A stretch of DNA of 50,214 nucleotides, from positions 1 to 50,214 of the forward strand of contig JAKSJN010000015.1 of assembly GCA_024402135.1 (NCBI GenBank), given 5' to 3'. The position numbers were made by a program, and so were the translations under genes. Source of the DNA: Bacteroidales bacterium. Lineage in GTDB: Bacteria > Bacteroidota > Bacteroidia > Bacteroidales > UBA932. Positions 1 through 8,356 of the stretch are shown one piece after another. Numbering within the stretch: the stretch's first letter is position 1; the number at the start of each line of letters is the position of its first letter. The notes under the pieces were generated by a model. The model saw nothing but the letters and a program-made list of their open reading frames with translations, searched no databases and was not told the origin of the DNA.

Positions 1-723
1 AGAATCGGTATCACCCGTGGTTGGGACTCTAACTGGTGTGGTGGTAACTATGCGGAGAAGATCGCAGAGGATTACGAGATCCGCAAATACCTGACTAGCC
101 GTTGTGCTAAGGCTAGCCTTTCAAAGATCGTCATCGAGAGAACTCTCAAGCTCATTACCGTAACCATCCACGCTGCACGCGTAGGTGTCATCATCGGTAA
201 GGGTGGAAATGACATCGACAAGCTCAAGGACGAGCTCAAGAACGTAACCAAGAAGGACGTTCAGATCAACGTCATGGAGGTTAAGCGTCCTGAGATCGAC
301 GCACACATCGTAGCAGACAGCATCGCTCGTCAGATCGAGGGTCGTGTTTCTTACAGAAGAGCTGTAAAGATGGCAGTAGCAAACGCTATCCGCGTTGGTG
401 CTGAGGGTATCAAGATCCAGATCAGCGGTCGTATCGGTGGCGCCGAGATGGCACGCAGCGAGATGTACAAGGAGGGTCGTACCCCACTTCACACCTTCCG
501 TGCTGACATCGACTACGCTCTTGCAGTAGCTAACACAAAGGTAGGTTGCCTTGGTATCAAGGTTTGGATCTGCAATGGTGAGCGCTACGGAAAGCAGGAT
601 CTCTCTCCTAACTCAGGAAACGCTGCTAACGCACAGGCTCCTGCACAGAATGGACGTGGTGGTCGTGATCGTGGCCCACGCCGCGGTGGTGACCGTCGTC
701 CTCGCAGAGACAACCAGAAGTAA
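1..723 (+). CDS. rpsC: 30S ribosomal protein S3 (5'-truncated by the window edge)
   Basis: Reading frame 1 is open from the first base and gives 240 residues of S3; about the first dozen residues lie outside the window. The visible start contains the conserved RGWDSNW segment of S3. The KH domain follows, with its GKGG loop ([12 protein letters not shown]), and then the C-terminal S3 domain ([23 protein letters not shown]). S3 binds 16S rRNA in the small-subunit head and lines the mRNA entry channel. The last 35 or so residues form a basic Arg/Gly-rich tail ([17 protein letters not shown]). S3 is normally followed at once by rplP; here the next gene is a thioredoxin-like lipoprotein and rplP lies at 10997. 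Identification is secure. Confidence 0.97.
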   Translation, partial: RIGITRGWDSNWCGGNYAEKIAEDYEIRKYLTSRCAKASLSKIVIERTLKLITVTIHAARVGVIIGKGGNDIDKLKDELKNVTKKDVQINVMEVKRPEIDAHIVADSIARQIEGRVSYRRAVKMAVANAIRVGAEGIKIQISGRIGGAEMARSEMYKEGRTPLHTFRADIDYALAVANTKVGCLGIKVWICNGERYGKQDLSPNSGNAANAQAPAQNGRGGRDRGPRRGGDRRPRRDNQK

Positions 724-745
724 TTCCTCAAAGGATTACAAGTCT

Positions 746-780
746 ATAAAGGCCGGTTCCGGATACGGGATCGGCTTTAT
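746..780 (+). terminator. Imperfect hairpin after rpsC
   Basis: ATAAAG (746-751) pairs with CTTTAT (775-780), and the stem continues through a bulge with CCG/CGG. It sits 23 nt after the rpsC stop and 19 nt before the next start. The T-tract is short, so termination may be partial. It suggests that the ribosomal transcript ends after rpsC. Confidence 0.5.
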
Positions 781-798
781 AGGTTAAATAAATACAAA

Positions 799-1644
799 AT
801 GAAGAAATTTATTCTTTCCAGCGCAATTGCGCTCGTTGCAGCTATCAGCTGCTCAAATGCAAAGCCTACACAGGCTGAGCTTCTTGAGGCATACCAGATC
901 GAGACAGAGACTCTTATCTCCGCTTACCAGGAGAATATGATGACAACTCAGTCAGATTCGACACTGACCGATGAGGAAAAGATGGCGAAGATGCAGATCT
1001 TCAGCGATCAGATCGAGGACAATCTCGTTGGTCTTGCTGTTGCTACCATCATGAAGCATGGCTCTGATTCAGTGGCTCTCAGCGCTCTCAAGGACGTTTA
1101 TTACATGGTTGATGCCGACCAGCTTGCATCGCTCCTCGATAACATCAAGGGCGATATCAAGAACGATGACTTCGTGCAGCAGGTATCTAACAGTCTTCAG
1201 GCCAAGAAGTCTACCAAGGAAGGTGCCATGTTTACCGACTTTACCATCGAGCAGTTCCCTGAGAATGAGAACAAGGGCATCGTCAAGTTCTCAGACTATA
1301 TCGGCAAGGGCAAGTATGTCCTCGTTGACTTTTGGGCATCATGGTGCGGTCCATGCAAGGCTGAGCTTCCAAACATCAAGCATGTGTATGACACATACAA
1401 GGGTGATAAGTTCAACGTTCTCAGCGTGGCAGTATGGGATGACCCTAAGGATACCGAGAGGGCAGCATATGAACTTGGCATAGACTGGAGTCAGATCGTC
1501 AATGCCCAGAACATTCCTACCGATCTCTATGGTATCGATGGTATTCCTCATATCATTCTTTTCGGACCTGATGGTACCATCCTGAAGAGAGAACTTCGCG
1601 GTGCTGCCATCGAGGCCGCAGTGAAGGAGGCTCTTGGTCTCTAG
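799..1644 (+). CDS. Thioredoxin-fold (TlpA-like) lipoprotein
   Basis: The 281-residue protein starts with a lipoprotein signal peptide (MKKFILSSAIALVAAISC, lipid-attached Cys about residue 18). Residues 25-140 are helical and unassigned. A TlpA/AhpC-type thioredoxin domain follows at about 145-281, with the redox motif WCGPC (Cys183 and Cys186) and a probable cis-Pro in GIPHI (about 250). Such proteins are anchored in the periplasm and reduce or isomerise disulfides. The helical segment before the redox domain is common in Bacteroidota TlpA proteins. It is followed after 3 nt by uvrC, so the two are probably co-transcribed, although the functions look unrelated. The exact redox partner cannot be told from the sequence. 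Confidence 0.85.
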   Translation: MKKFILSSAIALVAAISCSNAKPTQAELLEAYQIETETLISAYQENMMTTQSDSTLTDEEKMAKMQIFSDQIEDNLVGLAVATIMKHGSDSVALSALKDVYYMVDADQLASLLDNIKGDIKNDDFVQQVSNSLQAKKSTKEGAMFTDFTIEQFPENENKGIVKFSDYIGKGKYVLVDFWASWCGPCKAELPNIKHVYDTYKGDKFNVLSVAVWDDPKDTERAAYELGIDWSQIVNAQNIPTDLYGIDGIPHIILFGPDGTILKRELRGAAIEAAVKEALGL

Positions 1645-1647
1645 TCC

Positions 1648-3441
1648 GTGGACATTCGCGAAAAGATAAGTCTTTTACCACATTCCCCCGGGGTCTATCG
1701 CTATTACGACTCCGCGGGGAATGTTATCTATGTAGGCAAGGCCAAGGACCTGAACAAGCGCGTCGCGCAATATTTCGTGTCCGAAGACCGCCTGAATCTC
1801 AAGACCAGGATTCTCGTATCCAAGATTGCTGACGTCCAGTATGCCGTCGTTGACAGTGAGGCCGACGCCCTGCTCCTCGAGAACAACCTGATCAAGCAGT
1901 ATAAACCTCGCTACAACATACTGCTGAAGGACTCCAAGACCTATCCTTGGATATGTGTGACAGGGGAGACCTTTCCTCGTGTGTTCCTGACCAGGAAGGT
2001 GGTCCATAACGGTTCCCGCTATTTCGGCCCGTACAGTTCCGTCAAGCATGCCCGTCATCTCATGGACTTCATCAACGAGAACTACAAGATACGTTCATGC
2101 CGTCACAAGATTGATTCCGAGACCATTCTTCGTGGCAAGATAAGACCCTGCATCGATTACCAGATCCATCGATGCTCAGGCTGCTGTGCCGGGGCAATTT
2201 CCATGAAGGAGTATAATGACGGAATCGAGGAGATTGTAGCAATTCTGAAGGGCGGGGTCGGAGAGATCATACGCGATTACAAGGCCCGTATGGTCGAGGC
2301 TGCCGAGGCTCTTGCCTTTGAGCAGGCTCAGCTGTACAAGGAGAAGATAGAGTCGCTCCAGAATCATTACGCCCGTACAATCATCTCGACGGACAGGAAT
2401 GTCGATTGTGATGTATTCTCGCTTGATTTCGATGGGAACGAAGCGTTCGGAAACTTCCTCAGAGTCCGTTCCGGCGCCATCGTCCAGTCGCTCAATCTCG
2501 GTTTCAGGATGAATATCGAAGAAGAGCGCGAGGCTGTCCTCAGTACATTCCTGGGCGAGATCGAATCCAAGTTCGGAAGATTGTCGCACGATGTAGTGGT
2601 ACCTTTTCTCCCGGACGTTGAACTTCCTAACGTAGAGTTTACTATTCCGGTAAGAGGTGACAAGCTCCAGATGCTCGGGCTCAGTCTCAAGAATGCAAAG
2701 GAGTTCCACCTCAATTCTCTCCTTCAGCGTGAGCATACCGATCCGGAGGCATTTCACCGCAAGGTTCTTGAAGATCTCAGGGATGCTCTCGGCATGAAAG
2801 TGCTTCCGGTACATATGGAGTGTTTCGATAACTCGAACACCCAGGGAACAGATCCTGTTGCGTCATGTGTCGTATTCCGAAACGCCGAGCCATCCAAGAA
2901 GGATTATCGCAAGTTCAAGATCAAGACCGTAATAGGTGCAAATGACTTTGCTTCCATGAAGGAGGTTGTCAACCGTCGCTATTCCCGCCTGCTTGAAGAG
3001 GCCCCGGACGATCTTCCCCAGCTTGTTGTCATCGATGGTGGAAAGGGCCAGCTTGACTTTGCCTTCCAGGCACTTGCTGAACTCGGTCTGACCGACAGGA
3101 TAACTGTTGTCGGCCTTGCAAAGCGCATGGAGGAGGTGATTCGCGTAGGCGATCCTTATCCTCTTTTCATTGACAGGAATTCGCAGGCCCTGAAAGTCCT
3201 GCAGCATATCCGAGACGAAGCCCATCGTTTCGGTATCACTTTCCATCGAAGCCTGCGTGACAAGTCAGGTATGAGATCTGCCCTCAGGGAGATCAAGGGA
3301 GTCGGTGAAAAGACCGAACAACGGCTGCTGATGCATTTCGGCAGTGTCGCCCGTATCAGTGCAGCCTCGGTGGAAGATATTGCCAAACTGGTTGGTCCTT
3401 CGCTGGCTGACACTATCAAGAAAACTCTAAACGAACAATAG
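1648..3441 (+). CDS. uvrC: Excinuclease ABC subunit C
   Basis: The 597-residue protein has full UvrC architecture. An N-terminal GIY-YIG nuclease comes first (HSPGVYRYYD, then NVIYVGKAKDLNKRV). A UVR helical motif for UvrB contact follows (FEQAQLYKEKIESL, about 230-245). Next is the RNase H-like endonuclease domain (ECFDNSNTQGTDPVAS, then VVIDGGKGQLDF), and a C-terminal helix-hairpin-helix region (REIKGVGEKTEQRLL, about 550-590). UvrC makes the incisions on both sides of a DNA lesion in the UvrB-DNA complex. Translation starts at GTG 1648, 3 nt after the previous stop; the codon reads into the conserved N-terminus and no better start is near. pnuC follows 4 nt downstream. Confidence 0.97.
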   Translation: MDIREKISLLPHSPGVYRYYDSAGNVIYVGKAKDLNKRVAQYFVSEDRLNLKTRILVSKIADVQYAVVDSEADALLLENNLIKQYKPRYNILLKDSKTYPWICVTGETFPRVFLTRKVVHNGSRYFGPYSSVKHARHLMDFINENYKIRSCRHKIDSETILRGKIRPCIDYQIHRCSGCCAGAISMKEYNDGIEEIVAILKGGVGEIIRDYKARMVEAAEALAFEQAQLYKEKIESLQNHYARTIISTDRNVDCDVFSLDFDGNEAFGNFLRVRSGAIVQSLNLGFRMNIEEEREAVLSTFLGEIESKFGRLSHDVVVPFLPDVELPNVEFTIPVRGDKLQMLGLSLKNAKEFHLNSLLQREHTDPEAFHRKVLEDLRDALGMKVLPVHMECFDNSNTQGTDPVASCVVFRNAEPSKKDYRKFKIKTVIGANDFASMKEVVNRRYSRLLEEAPDDLPQLVVIDGGKGQLDFAFQALAELGLTDRITVVGLAKRMEEVIRVGDPYPLFIDRNSQALKVLQHIRDEAHRFGITFHRSLRDKSGMRSALREIKGVGEKTEQRLLMHFGSVARISAASVEDIAKLVGPSLADTIKKTLNEQ

Positions 3442-3445
3442 ACAG

Positions 3446-4192
3446 ATGGCATTCAACGAAAAGAAGTTCAACAAGATCTTCAACGTCTGCATCTTGGCTG
3501 GAATGACAATCATGACCGTCATTCTTACTGCTTTCAAGCTGGTCTCTGCTGATACAGGAAAGCTTCTCCTGCTGGTTTCTGCTTTCGGCTCCATAATGGG
3601 AGTGTGCAGCACCGTGGCTTCGGCAAATGGAAAGATCTGGACATTCTTCTTCGGATTTTTCGACGTGGCAATCTACGCGGTGGCCTGCTTCATAGGCGCA
3701 AAGTATGGCAATGCCATCCTCCATGCCGTGTATTTCGTCCCTATGCAGTTCATCGGCTGGAACCAGTGGCGCAAGCGGGGCAATTCTGAGGAGAACCAGG
3801 TAAAGGCCAGACGCTTCAATGCCCGTCAGTGGGCTTTCTATACCCTTGTGTTCCTTCTGGGTTCTGTCGTATCATATCTCATCCTTGCCCGATTTGACAA
3901 GGAATCTGCAGATTCATTCATCAAGATGGCCGTCGTGCTTGATGTGATTCCTATGATGTGCAACATCCTCGGCCAGTTCCTTATGTCAATCGCATATATG
4001 GAGCAGTGGGTGTTCTGGATTGGCGTAAACATTTTCTCTATTCTCATGTGGCTCACGACCTACAGCCAGACCAAGGATTCTTATGCTCTTATCTATCTGG
4101 TTAAGTATTCCTTCTATCTGATCAATTCACTGAATGGCTTGCGGATCTGGATCAACCTGAGCCGTCCTGAGCCGTCGAAGGAGCTGAAATAG
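3446..4192 (+). CDS. pnuC: PnuC-family nicotinamide riboside (vitamin) transporter
   Basis: The 248-residue protein is strongly hydrophobic, with about seven membrane segments. It has PnuC-type landmarks: an aromatic WNQWRKRG loop after the third or fourth helix, and the QFLMSIAYMEQWVFWIGVNIFSILMW segment type, given here only as its flanks QFLMSIAYMEQW and IGVNIFSILMW. PnuC proteins move nicotinamide riboside (other members move thiamine or riboflavin) by facilitated diffusion, with trapping by a kinase. No riboswitch-sized leader exists: the gene starts 4 nt after uvrC and must share its transcript. The substrate cannot be fixed from sequence. The downstream side is open for 90 nt and carries the acpP promoter. 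Confidence 0.82.
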   Translation: MAFNEKKFNKIFNVCILAGMTIMTVILTAFKLVSADTGKLLLLVSAFGSIMGVCSTVASANGKIWTFFFGFFDVAIYAVACFIGAKYGNAILHAVYFVPMQFIGWNQWRKRGNSEENQVKARRFNARQWAFYTLVFLLGSVVSYLILARFDKESADSFIKMAVVLDVIPMMCNILGQFLMSIAYMEQWVFWIGVNIFSILMWLTTYSQTKDSYALIYLVKYSFYLINSLNGLRIWINLSRPEPSKELK

Positions 4193-4201
4193 TCCAGCTA
4201 T

Positions 4202-4231
4202 TTGGTAATTCAAGCTTTTTTGCTATTTTTG
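4202..4231 (+). promoter_or_regulatory. Bacteroidota-type promoter for acpP
   Basis: The -7 box TATTTTTG lies at 4224-4231 (TAnnTTTG consensus) and the -33 TTG at 4202-4204, with a 19-bp spacer. The predicted start near 4238 gives a 5' leader of about 45 nt before acpP. Confidence 0.7.
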
Positions 4232-4282
4232 TACCGAAAACGTGACAGTGTATATTAAAACATAAACTTAATTTTTACTACT

Positions 4283-4537
4283 ATGCAGCACGAGGAAATC
4301 GTAAAGAAGGTAAAGGACATCATCGTTGACAAGCTCGCTGTAGAGGCACAGCAGGTTACCGAGGAGGCAAACTTCACCAATGATCTTGGCGCAGACTCAC
4401 TTGACACCGTAGAGCTTCTTATGGAGTTCGAGCGCGTGTTCGACATCAAGATTCCTGATGAGGAGGCTAGCAACATCGCTACCGTTAAGGACGCTGTTGA
4501 CAGAGTTGAGGCTAAGCTCGCTGAGCTCGGAAAGTAA
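4283..4537 (+). CDS. acpP: Acyl carrier protein
   Basis: The 84-residue acidic protein has the phosphopantetheine attachment motif [15 protein letters not shown] (Ser about 38). It carries growing acyl chains in type II fatty acid synthesis and feeds lipid A and phospholipid pathways. Length and sequence match housekeeping AcpP rather than a secondary carrier. Codon use is the strongly biased set seen in the ribosomal genes (AAG, CTC, GAG), which suggests high expression. It has its own promoter and a strong terminator, so it is a single-gene unit. In many relatives acpP is followed by fabF; here the neighbour is a convergent DUF4270 gene. Confidence 0.97.
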   Translation: MQHEEIVKKVKDIIVDKLAVEAQQVTEEANFTNDLGADSLDTVELLMEFERVFDIKIPDEEASNIATVKDAVDRVEAKLAELGK

Positions 4538-4569
4538 TTCCGGACTTCACTTGAATTGAAACAACAATG

Positions 4570-4603
4570 AACCCGACTGGAAACAGCCGGGTTCTTCTTT
4601 TAT
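4570..4603 (+). terminator. Rho-independent terminator of acpP
   Basis: AACCCG (4570-4575) and CTG (4577-4579) pair with CAG (4584-4586) and CGGGTT (4588-4593) around a GAAA tetraloop, with one A/C mismatch. A T-rich tail follows. It lies between convergent acpP and the DUF4270 gene. Confidence 0.85.
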
Positions 4604-4619
4604 TGTATTTCACTAATTC

Positions 4620-6317
4620 CTAGTCTTTGCGTGGGATAGAGTAGACAAAGTGGAACATAGGCTTGCGCTCGCTGTCGGATTCTGGACCTATGAGCTTCGC
4701 CTTGTAGAAACGGTCTCTGTCAAGCTCGACTGAAGAGAATGTTGAGCTGCCTGACATCATGGACGCATACATGGCCATATTGTAATAGTTGCTGCCGTAG
4801 CCATAGCCGTAGCCACCATAGCCCATGCCGTAACCGCCGTATCCCATACCGTAGCCACCATAGCCCATGCCATAGCCGCCGTATCCCATACCGTAACCGC
4901 CATAGCCGCCGTATCCATACATGTTGTTATAGTAGCTTGCCATGCTCATGGCACTCATGTAGTCCATCATGGCGCTGCCGTCATCCTCGTTTTCCGTGAT
5001 TTCCTTCTTCATGATAAGGAACCAGATGTCGTAGTTGCTGATCTTGGAAAGCTCCTTTGCCTTCAGCACATGCTGGAGGTGATAGGTTGCGTCAGCTTTG
5101 TACTCGAGCAATGATCTGTTTATTGTTCCAGGCTCCTCGCTCGTCGATGACGCGTCGGTGAGACTTGCGTATGAAACACCCTCGCTGTACGAAATCCTGC
5201 TTGTAGGGTTGAGGTATTCAGGGTAGAAGTCCAGGTCGGACCATTCCTCCGGCATTTCGAAAGGAAGTGTGATGGATGCCCTGTTCACGATGACCTCTTC
5301 CGGCTTGTCAGTATGCTTCTTTACCTCTTCCTCCATGAGCCTCTTCAGGTACTCCGCAGGAATGACAGGTTTGAGTCCACCGCCACCCTCGATGGTGATG
5401 TCCTTGCCGGCCTTGATGGCACGGTCGCGTGTCTCGTGGGTCGCTACGTTGTATGCGTACTGAGGGAACTTCTCACCATTGCTTATATCTGTCTTTGAGA
5501 GCAAAGAGTCGATCCTGTAGATTTTCTGTGGGCAGAGATAGAACAGGAATGTGGTGTCCTTGCGCTTGCCGTCGTACTCCGAGTTGAAATCAAGTCTTGC
5601 GTACTGGCCGCTTACCGAATTGTACGAGCTGCTGTAGCTGAGCTGGAGCTTGAAGAGGTTGATTCTTCCTCCATTGGCCTTTGGCGCGTCTGAGGTAAGG
5701 TAAATGCCGGGGAACTTCTTGAGATAGGTCTTCAGGTCCTTGAGGTCCTCCTGCTTGATGTTCATGTATCTCTTTCCGTACTCCTCTGTGAAATTGAACG
5801 AGAGCGAGTCGGTTGTTCCCGAAACCATAGGGATGCCCTTGGATACACGCTTGTTTCCATGGGCGATGCTTGCATTGATGTCGGTCTTGGTGAAGTCCAG
5901 CACCTCCTCTACTTCGTAGACGTTGATGTTCTGGAGAAGGTGGAGCTGATTCTCCTGATAGACTGACGTGGTGTCGCGTGCCACAGAGAAATAGAATCTC
6001 TTGTATACAGGATCCTTTCCATAGTCGAGAGTGTCGAGCAACGGGAGGAGAGTGACTGCGCTCGATCTAGTGGTAAGACCGAACTCGTCATCCCTGATGG
6101 CGCCGACGGCAATCCTGGTGTTTGAATAGCCGGAAAGGCTGTCCGCCATTCTGAGCTCGATGTCCTCGATAGGGATGTCGGCATAATAGGTGTCGAACAG
6201 CTGATTCGTCGGAACTGTGCTTGATCCAAGCCTGTAGTCCGTTTCTATGCAGGAACTGACACCGAAGCAGGCAGCAAATGCAAGTGCTGCAAGTCCGGCT
6301 TTGTTAAAGATGTTCAT
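4620..6317 (-). CDS. DUF4270-family lipoprotein with a Gly/Tyr tandem repeat
   Basis: The chosen start at 6317 gives 565 residues. It is preferred over an upstream in-frame ATG at 6494 because that extension runs inside the neighbouring gene, while 6317 begins a clear lipoprotein signal (MNIFNKAGLAALAF, lipobox VSSC, Cys23). The body matches the DUF4270 family, exported proteins of unknown function that are common in Bacteroidota and often next to the glycogen synthase-like gene, as here. Near the C-terminus a 41-residue run of Gly and Tyr (GYGGYGM units) interrupts the protein between NNMYG and SNYYNM. The start lies 1 nt after the stop of the upstream gene, so translation is probably coupled. 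The function is unknown. Confidence 0.85.
   Translation of the reverse strand: MNIFNKAGLAALAFAACFGVSSCIETDYRLGSSTVPTNQLFDTYYADIPIEDIELRMADSLSGYSNTRIAVGAIRDDEFGLTTRSSAVTLLPLLDTLDYGKDPVYKRFYFSVARDTTSVYQENQLHLLQNINVYEVEEVLDFTKTDINASIAHGNKRVSKGIPMVSGTTDSLSFNFTEEYGKRYMNIKQEDLKDLKTYLKKFPGIYLTSDAPKANGGRINLFKLQLSYSSSYNSVSGQYARLDFNSEYDGKRKDTTFLFYLCPQKIYRIDSLLSKTDISNGEKFPQYAYNVATHETRDRAIKAGKDITIEGGGGLKPVIPAEYLKRLMEEEVKKHTDKPEEVIVNRASITLPFEMPEEWSDLDFYPEYLNPTSRISYSEGVSYASLTDASSTSEEPGTINRSLLEYKADATYHLQHVLKAKELSKISNYDIWFLIMKKEITENEDDGSAMMDYMSAMSMASYYNNMYGYGGYGGYGMGYGGYGMGYGGYGMGYGGYGMGYGGYGYGYGSNYYNMAMYASMMSGSSTFSSVELDRDRFYKAKLIGPESDSERKPMFHFVYSIPRKD
4797..4919 (-). repeat. 21-bp tandem repeat coding GYGGYGM inside the DUF4270 gene
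   Basis: About four in-frame copies of a 21-nt unit encode GYGGYGM, flanked by shorter GYG units, 41 codons in all. Copies differ mainly at third positions (gcc/acc, gta/ata alternations), so the protein repeat is conserved better than the DNA. The repeat is in frame and does not disrupt the gene. Confidence 0.93.
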
Positions 6318-6318
6318 C

Positions 6319-7143
6319 TTAAAGACTGTCATAAAAATTATCGTAGTCCTCCACGTACTTTCCGCTTTCAAGAGCGTTGGCATCAAATGGGAGAACCGGG
6401 AGCTTGAGCTCGCTGCAGAAGTCTCCGAGCTCGGCAGGAACGCCTTCCGAACCCATGATGACTCCGTCAGAATAGCTGATGGCGGTTTTCGCAAGATTTA
6501 TGCCATCGGCCTCGGTCATGAGCCAAGGGATGTCTGCTGCTGTTATGTTGCCGAACAGAGCGGCCTCGCCGGTATCGGCTGCGAGTTTTTCAGAAGGGAT
6601 GTCGTCGTAGAGTGAAAGGACAACCTTGCTGTTGGTGAAGATAGGATCGTCCTTGTATGCTTTCTTGAGATAAAGAGGAAGAAGGTGTGAGATCCAGCCC
6701 TGGCAGTGGATGACATCCGGAGTCCAGCGGAGCTTTTTAACGGTTTCGAGTACTCCTCGTGCGAAAAAGATTGCTCTCTCGCCGTTGTCCTCGAAGAAAT
6801 TGCCGTTGTCGTCGCGGAAAACCTGCTTGCGGCGGAAGTAATCTTCGTTGTCTATGAAATAGACCTGGATCCTGGCGGAAGAAATGGATGCAACCTTTAT
6901 GATCAACGGCCTGTCTACATCGCTGATGATGATATTCATGCCGGAGAGACGGATCACCTCATGAAGCTGGTTTCTTCTCTCGTTGATACAGCCATAACGA
7001 GGCATGAAGGAACGGATTTCCTTGTGACGTTCCTGGATGCCCTGGGGAAGATAACGGCCAATCTTTGAAATCTCTGTTTCAGGCAGGTAGGGATAGATTT
7101 CCGAATTGACGAAAAGTATTCTTTTTACTGAGCCTTCAGCCAT
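6319..7143 (-). CDS. Glycogen/starch synthase-like protein, N-terminal (GT5) domain only
   Basis: The 274-residue protein begins like GT5 glycogen synthases (RILFVNSEIYPYLPETEISK, with the start-of-domain pattern of ADP-glucose binding) and contains PDVIHCQGWISHLLPLYLK, which resembles the synthase DWHT-type segment. A full glycogen synthase has about 480 residues; the second Rossmann lobe (GT1) is missing. Short single-lobe versions next to DUF4270 genes are a recurring Bacteroidota arrangement, so this is probably a stable variant rather than a fresh truncation. Without the second lobe normal transferase activity is doubtful. It is transcribed ahead of the DUF4270 gene from a divergent promoter region shared with ftsX. 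Confidence 0.75.
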   Translation of the reverse strand: MAEGSVKRILFVNSEIYPYLPETEISKIGRYLPQGIQERHKEIRSFMPRYGCINERRNQLHEVIRLSGMNIIISDVDRPLIIKVASISSARIQVYFIDNEDYFRRKQVFRDDNGNFFEDNGERAIFFARGVLETVKKLRWTPDVIHCQGWISHLLPLYLKKAYKDDPIFTNSKVVLSLYDDIPSEKLAADTGEAALFGNITAADIPWLMTEADGINLAKTAISYSDGVIMGSEGVPAELGDFCSELKLPVLPFDANALESGKYVEDYDNFYDSL

Positions 7144-7168
7144 CTTTGAAGCATTTTGGTTATTCGTG

Positions 7169-7176
7169 CAAAGATA
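7169..7176 (-). promoter_or_regulatory. -7 box of the glycogen synthase-like/DUF4270 unit
   Basis: TATCTTTG reads on the minus strand at 7169-7176, 26 nt before the gene start. It is divergent from the ftsX box. Confidence 0.65.
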
Positions 7177-7206
7177 ACATTTTTTTTTCTAATCTACATA
7201 TTTCAC

Positions 7207-7214
7207 TATCTTTG
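7207..7214 (+). promoter_or_regulatory. -7 box of the ftsX unit
   Basis: TATCTTTG lies at 7207-7214, 23 nt before the ATG at 7238. A T-tract (7181-7188) lies upstream; no clear -33 TTG at the right distance was found. Confidence 0.6.
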
Positions 7215-7237
7215 ACGATTGATATACTTTGTCTTAT

Positions 7238-8116
7238 ATGTCTCGACAGGAAAACCGGATGATGCGCAGAAGACTGCGTAACGCTTATCTTTCGACCGTG
7301 GTCAGCATAAGTCTTGTGCTGCTTCTGGTCGGCGTTGCCGCCATGCTGCTTGTCAATGCCAAGAGCGTTTCCAACTACTTCAAGGAGAATATGCGTATCT
7401 CTGTCATGATGAAGTCGGATGTGTCCGATGCCGAGACGATGGAGTATCAGGAGACACTGGACGCGATGCATTTCGTCCGCGGCACGGAATTCATATCGAA
7501 GGCCCAGGGAACAGCAGAGCTGGAACAGATGCTGGGCGAGGGATTTCTCAGTGTTTTCGAGACCTCTCCGGTCCCTGCGTCCATCGATGTCACGCTCCAG
7601 GCGGACTATGTCTCGCCTGACAGCCTGGCTATTGTCAAGGCTGCCATAGCAGAATCGCCGCTTGTCGATGAGGTCGAGTACCAGCAGTCGCTGATAGAGG
7701 CTCTCAATGCCAATCTGCGCAAGATTTCGATCGTGCTGGCGGTCTTCATCGGGCTTCTCCTGTTCATCTCCTATGTATTGATCAACAACACCGTGCGGTT
7801 GAGCATATTCTCGCGCCGATTCACCATCCATACCATGAAGCTGGTGGGTGCTACGCGTTCTTTCATCCGCGCTCCTTTCCTCATAAGAGCCGTATTCCAG
7901 GGTCTCTTTTCGGCATGCATCGCAGTTCTGTGCCTGATCGGAATACTGTTCTATCTCCGCGGTCAGTTCCAGCAGCTATTCGAGATCTTCTCCGCCCAGA
8001 TGCTTCTGGCGGTCATCGGAATAGTCCTGGTCAGCGGCATGCTCATCTGCGTCGTCAGCACCTGGTTTGCAGTCAACAGGCTCGTCAGCCTGAGCAAGGA
8101 CGACCTTTACTATTGA
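7238..8116 (+). CDS. ftsX: Cell-division ABC-transporter-like protein FtsX
   Basis: ATG 7238 gives 292 residues; the frame is open from a TTG at 7229, but that position is too close to the predicted transcription start. One N-terminal membrane helix (about 15-35) is followed by an extracytoplasmic domain (50-155) and three C-terminal helices, the FtsX/FtsX-ECD layout. The cytoplasmic segment NNTVRLSIFSRRFTIHTMKLVGAT is typical of FtsX, where it contacts FtsE; only its landmarks NNTVRLSIFSRR and MKLVGAT are cited. With the FtsE ATPase it controls peptidoglycan hydrolases at the septum. ftsE is not in this window. It is followed by DUF3098, uppP and an lpxH-like gene in one envelope operon. Confidence 0.9.
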   Translation: MSRQENRMMRRRLRNAYLSTVVSISLVLLLVGVAAMLLVNAKSVSNYFKENMRISVMMKSDVSDAETMEYQETLDAMHFVRGTEFISKAQGTAELEQMLGEGFLSVFETSPVPASIDVTLQADYVSPDSLAIVKAAIAESPLVDEVEYQQSLIEALNANLRKISIVLAVFIGLLLFISYVLINNTVRLSIFSRRFTIHTMKLVGATRSFIRAPFLIRAVFQGLFSACIAVLCLIGILFYLRGQFQQLFEIFSAQMLLAVIGIVLVSGMLICVVSTWFAVNRLVSLSKDDLYY

Positions 8117-8122
8117 TCGACT

Positions 8123-8356
8123 ATGGATAACAGAATGGCAATGACTCCGAAGGGGCTCAGGCTTCTTCTCGCCGGACTTCTGGTGATCGTCGCCGGCCTC
8201 ATTCTTCTTGCGGGTGGCGGCAGCGATGATCCCAAGGTCTTCAACTATGCAATGTTTGACTTCCGCCGCCTTGTCGCTGCGCCTCTGGTGATCGTCTGTG
8301 GACTGGTCATCGAAGTGTGTGCCATCATGGGCTCCAAGAGCAAGGAGGATAAGTGA
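8123..8356 (+). CDS. DUF3098-family small membrane protein
   Basis: The 77-residue protein has two hydrophobic segments (about 12-32 and 50-68) joined by a short loop containing VFNYAMFDFRRLVAAPL, which resembles the DUF3098 family. Its place between ftsX and uppP matches the family's usual neighbourhood in Bacteroidota. The function is unknown; context suggests a cell-envelope or division role. The stop codon overlaps the uppP start as TGATG. The end of the gene (AAGGAGGAT) also provides a Shine-Dalgarno-like sequence for uppP. Confidence 0.8.
   Translation: MDNRMAMTPKGLRLLLAGLLVIVAGLILLAGGGSDDPKVFNYAMFDFRRLVAAPLVIVCGLVIEVCAIMGSKSKEDK

Noticed and set aside
3430-3446. Riboswitch before pnuC
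   Set aside because: Only 4 nt separate uvrC and pnuC, so there is no room for an aptamer.
4797-4919. Possible CRISPR array
   Set aside because: The repeat is a continuous in-frame 21-bp coding repeat without spacers, and there are no cas genes.
6318-6494. Upstream start for the DUF4270 lipoprotein
   Set aside because: It lies inside the upstream gene in another frame and would bury the lipoprotein signal peptide.
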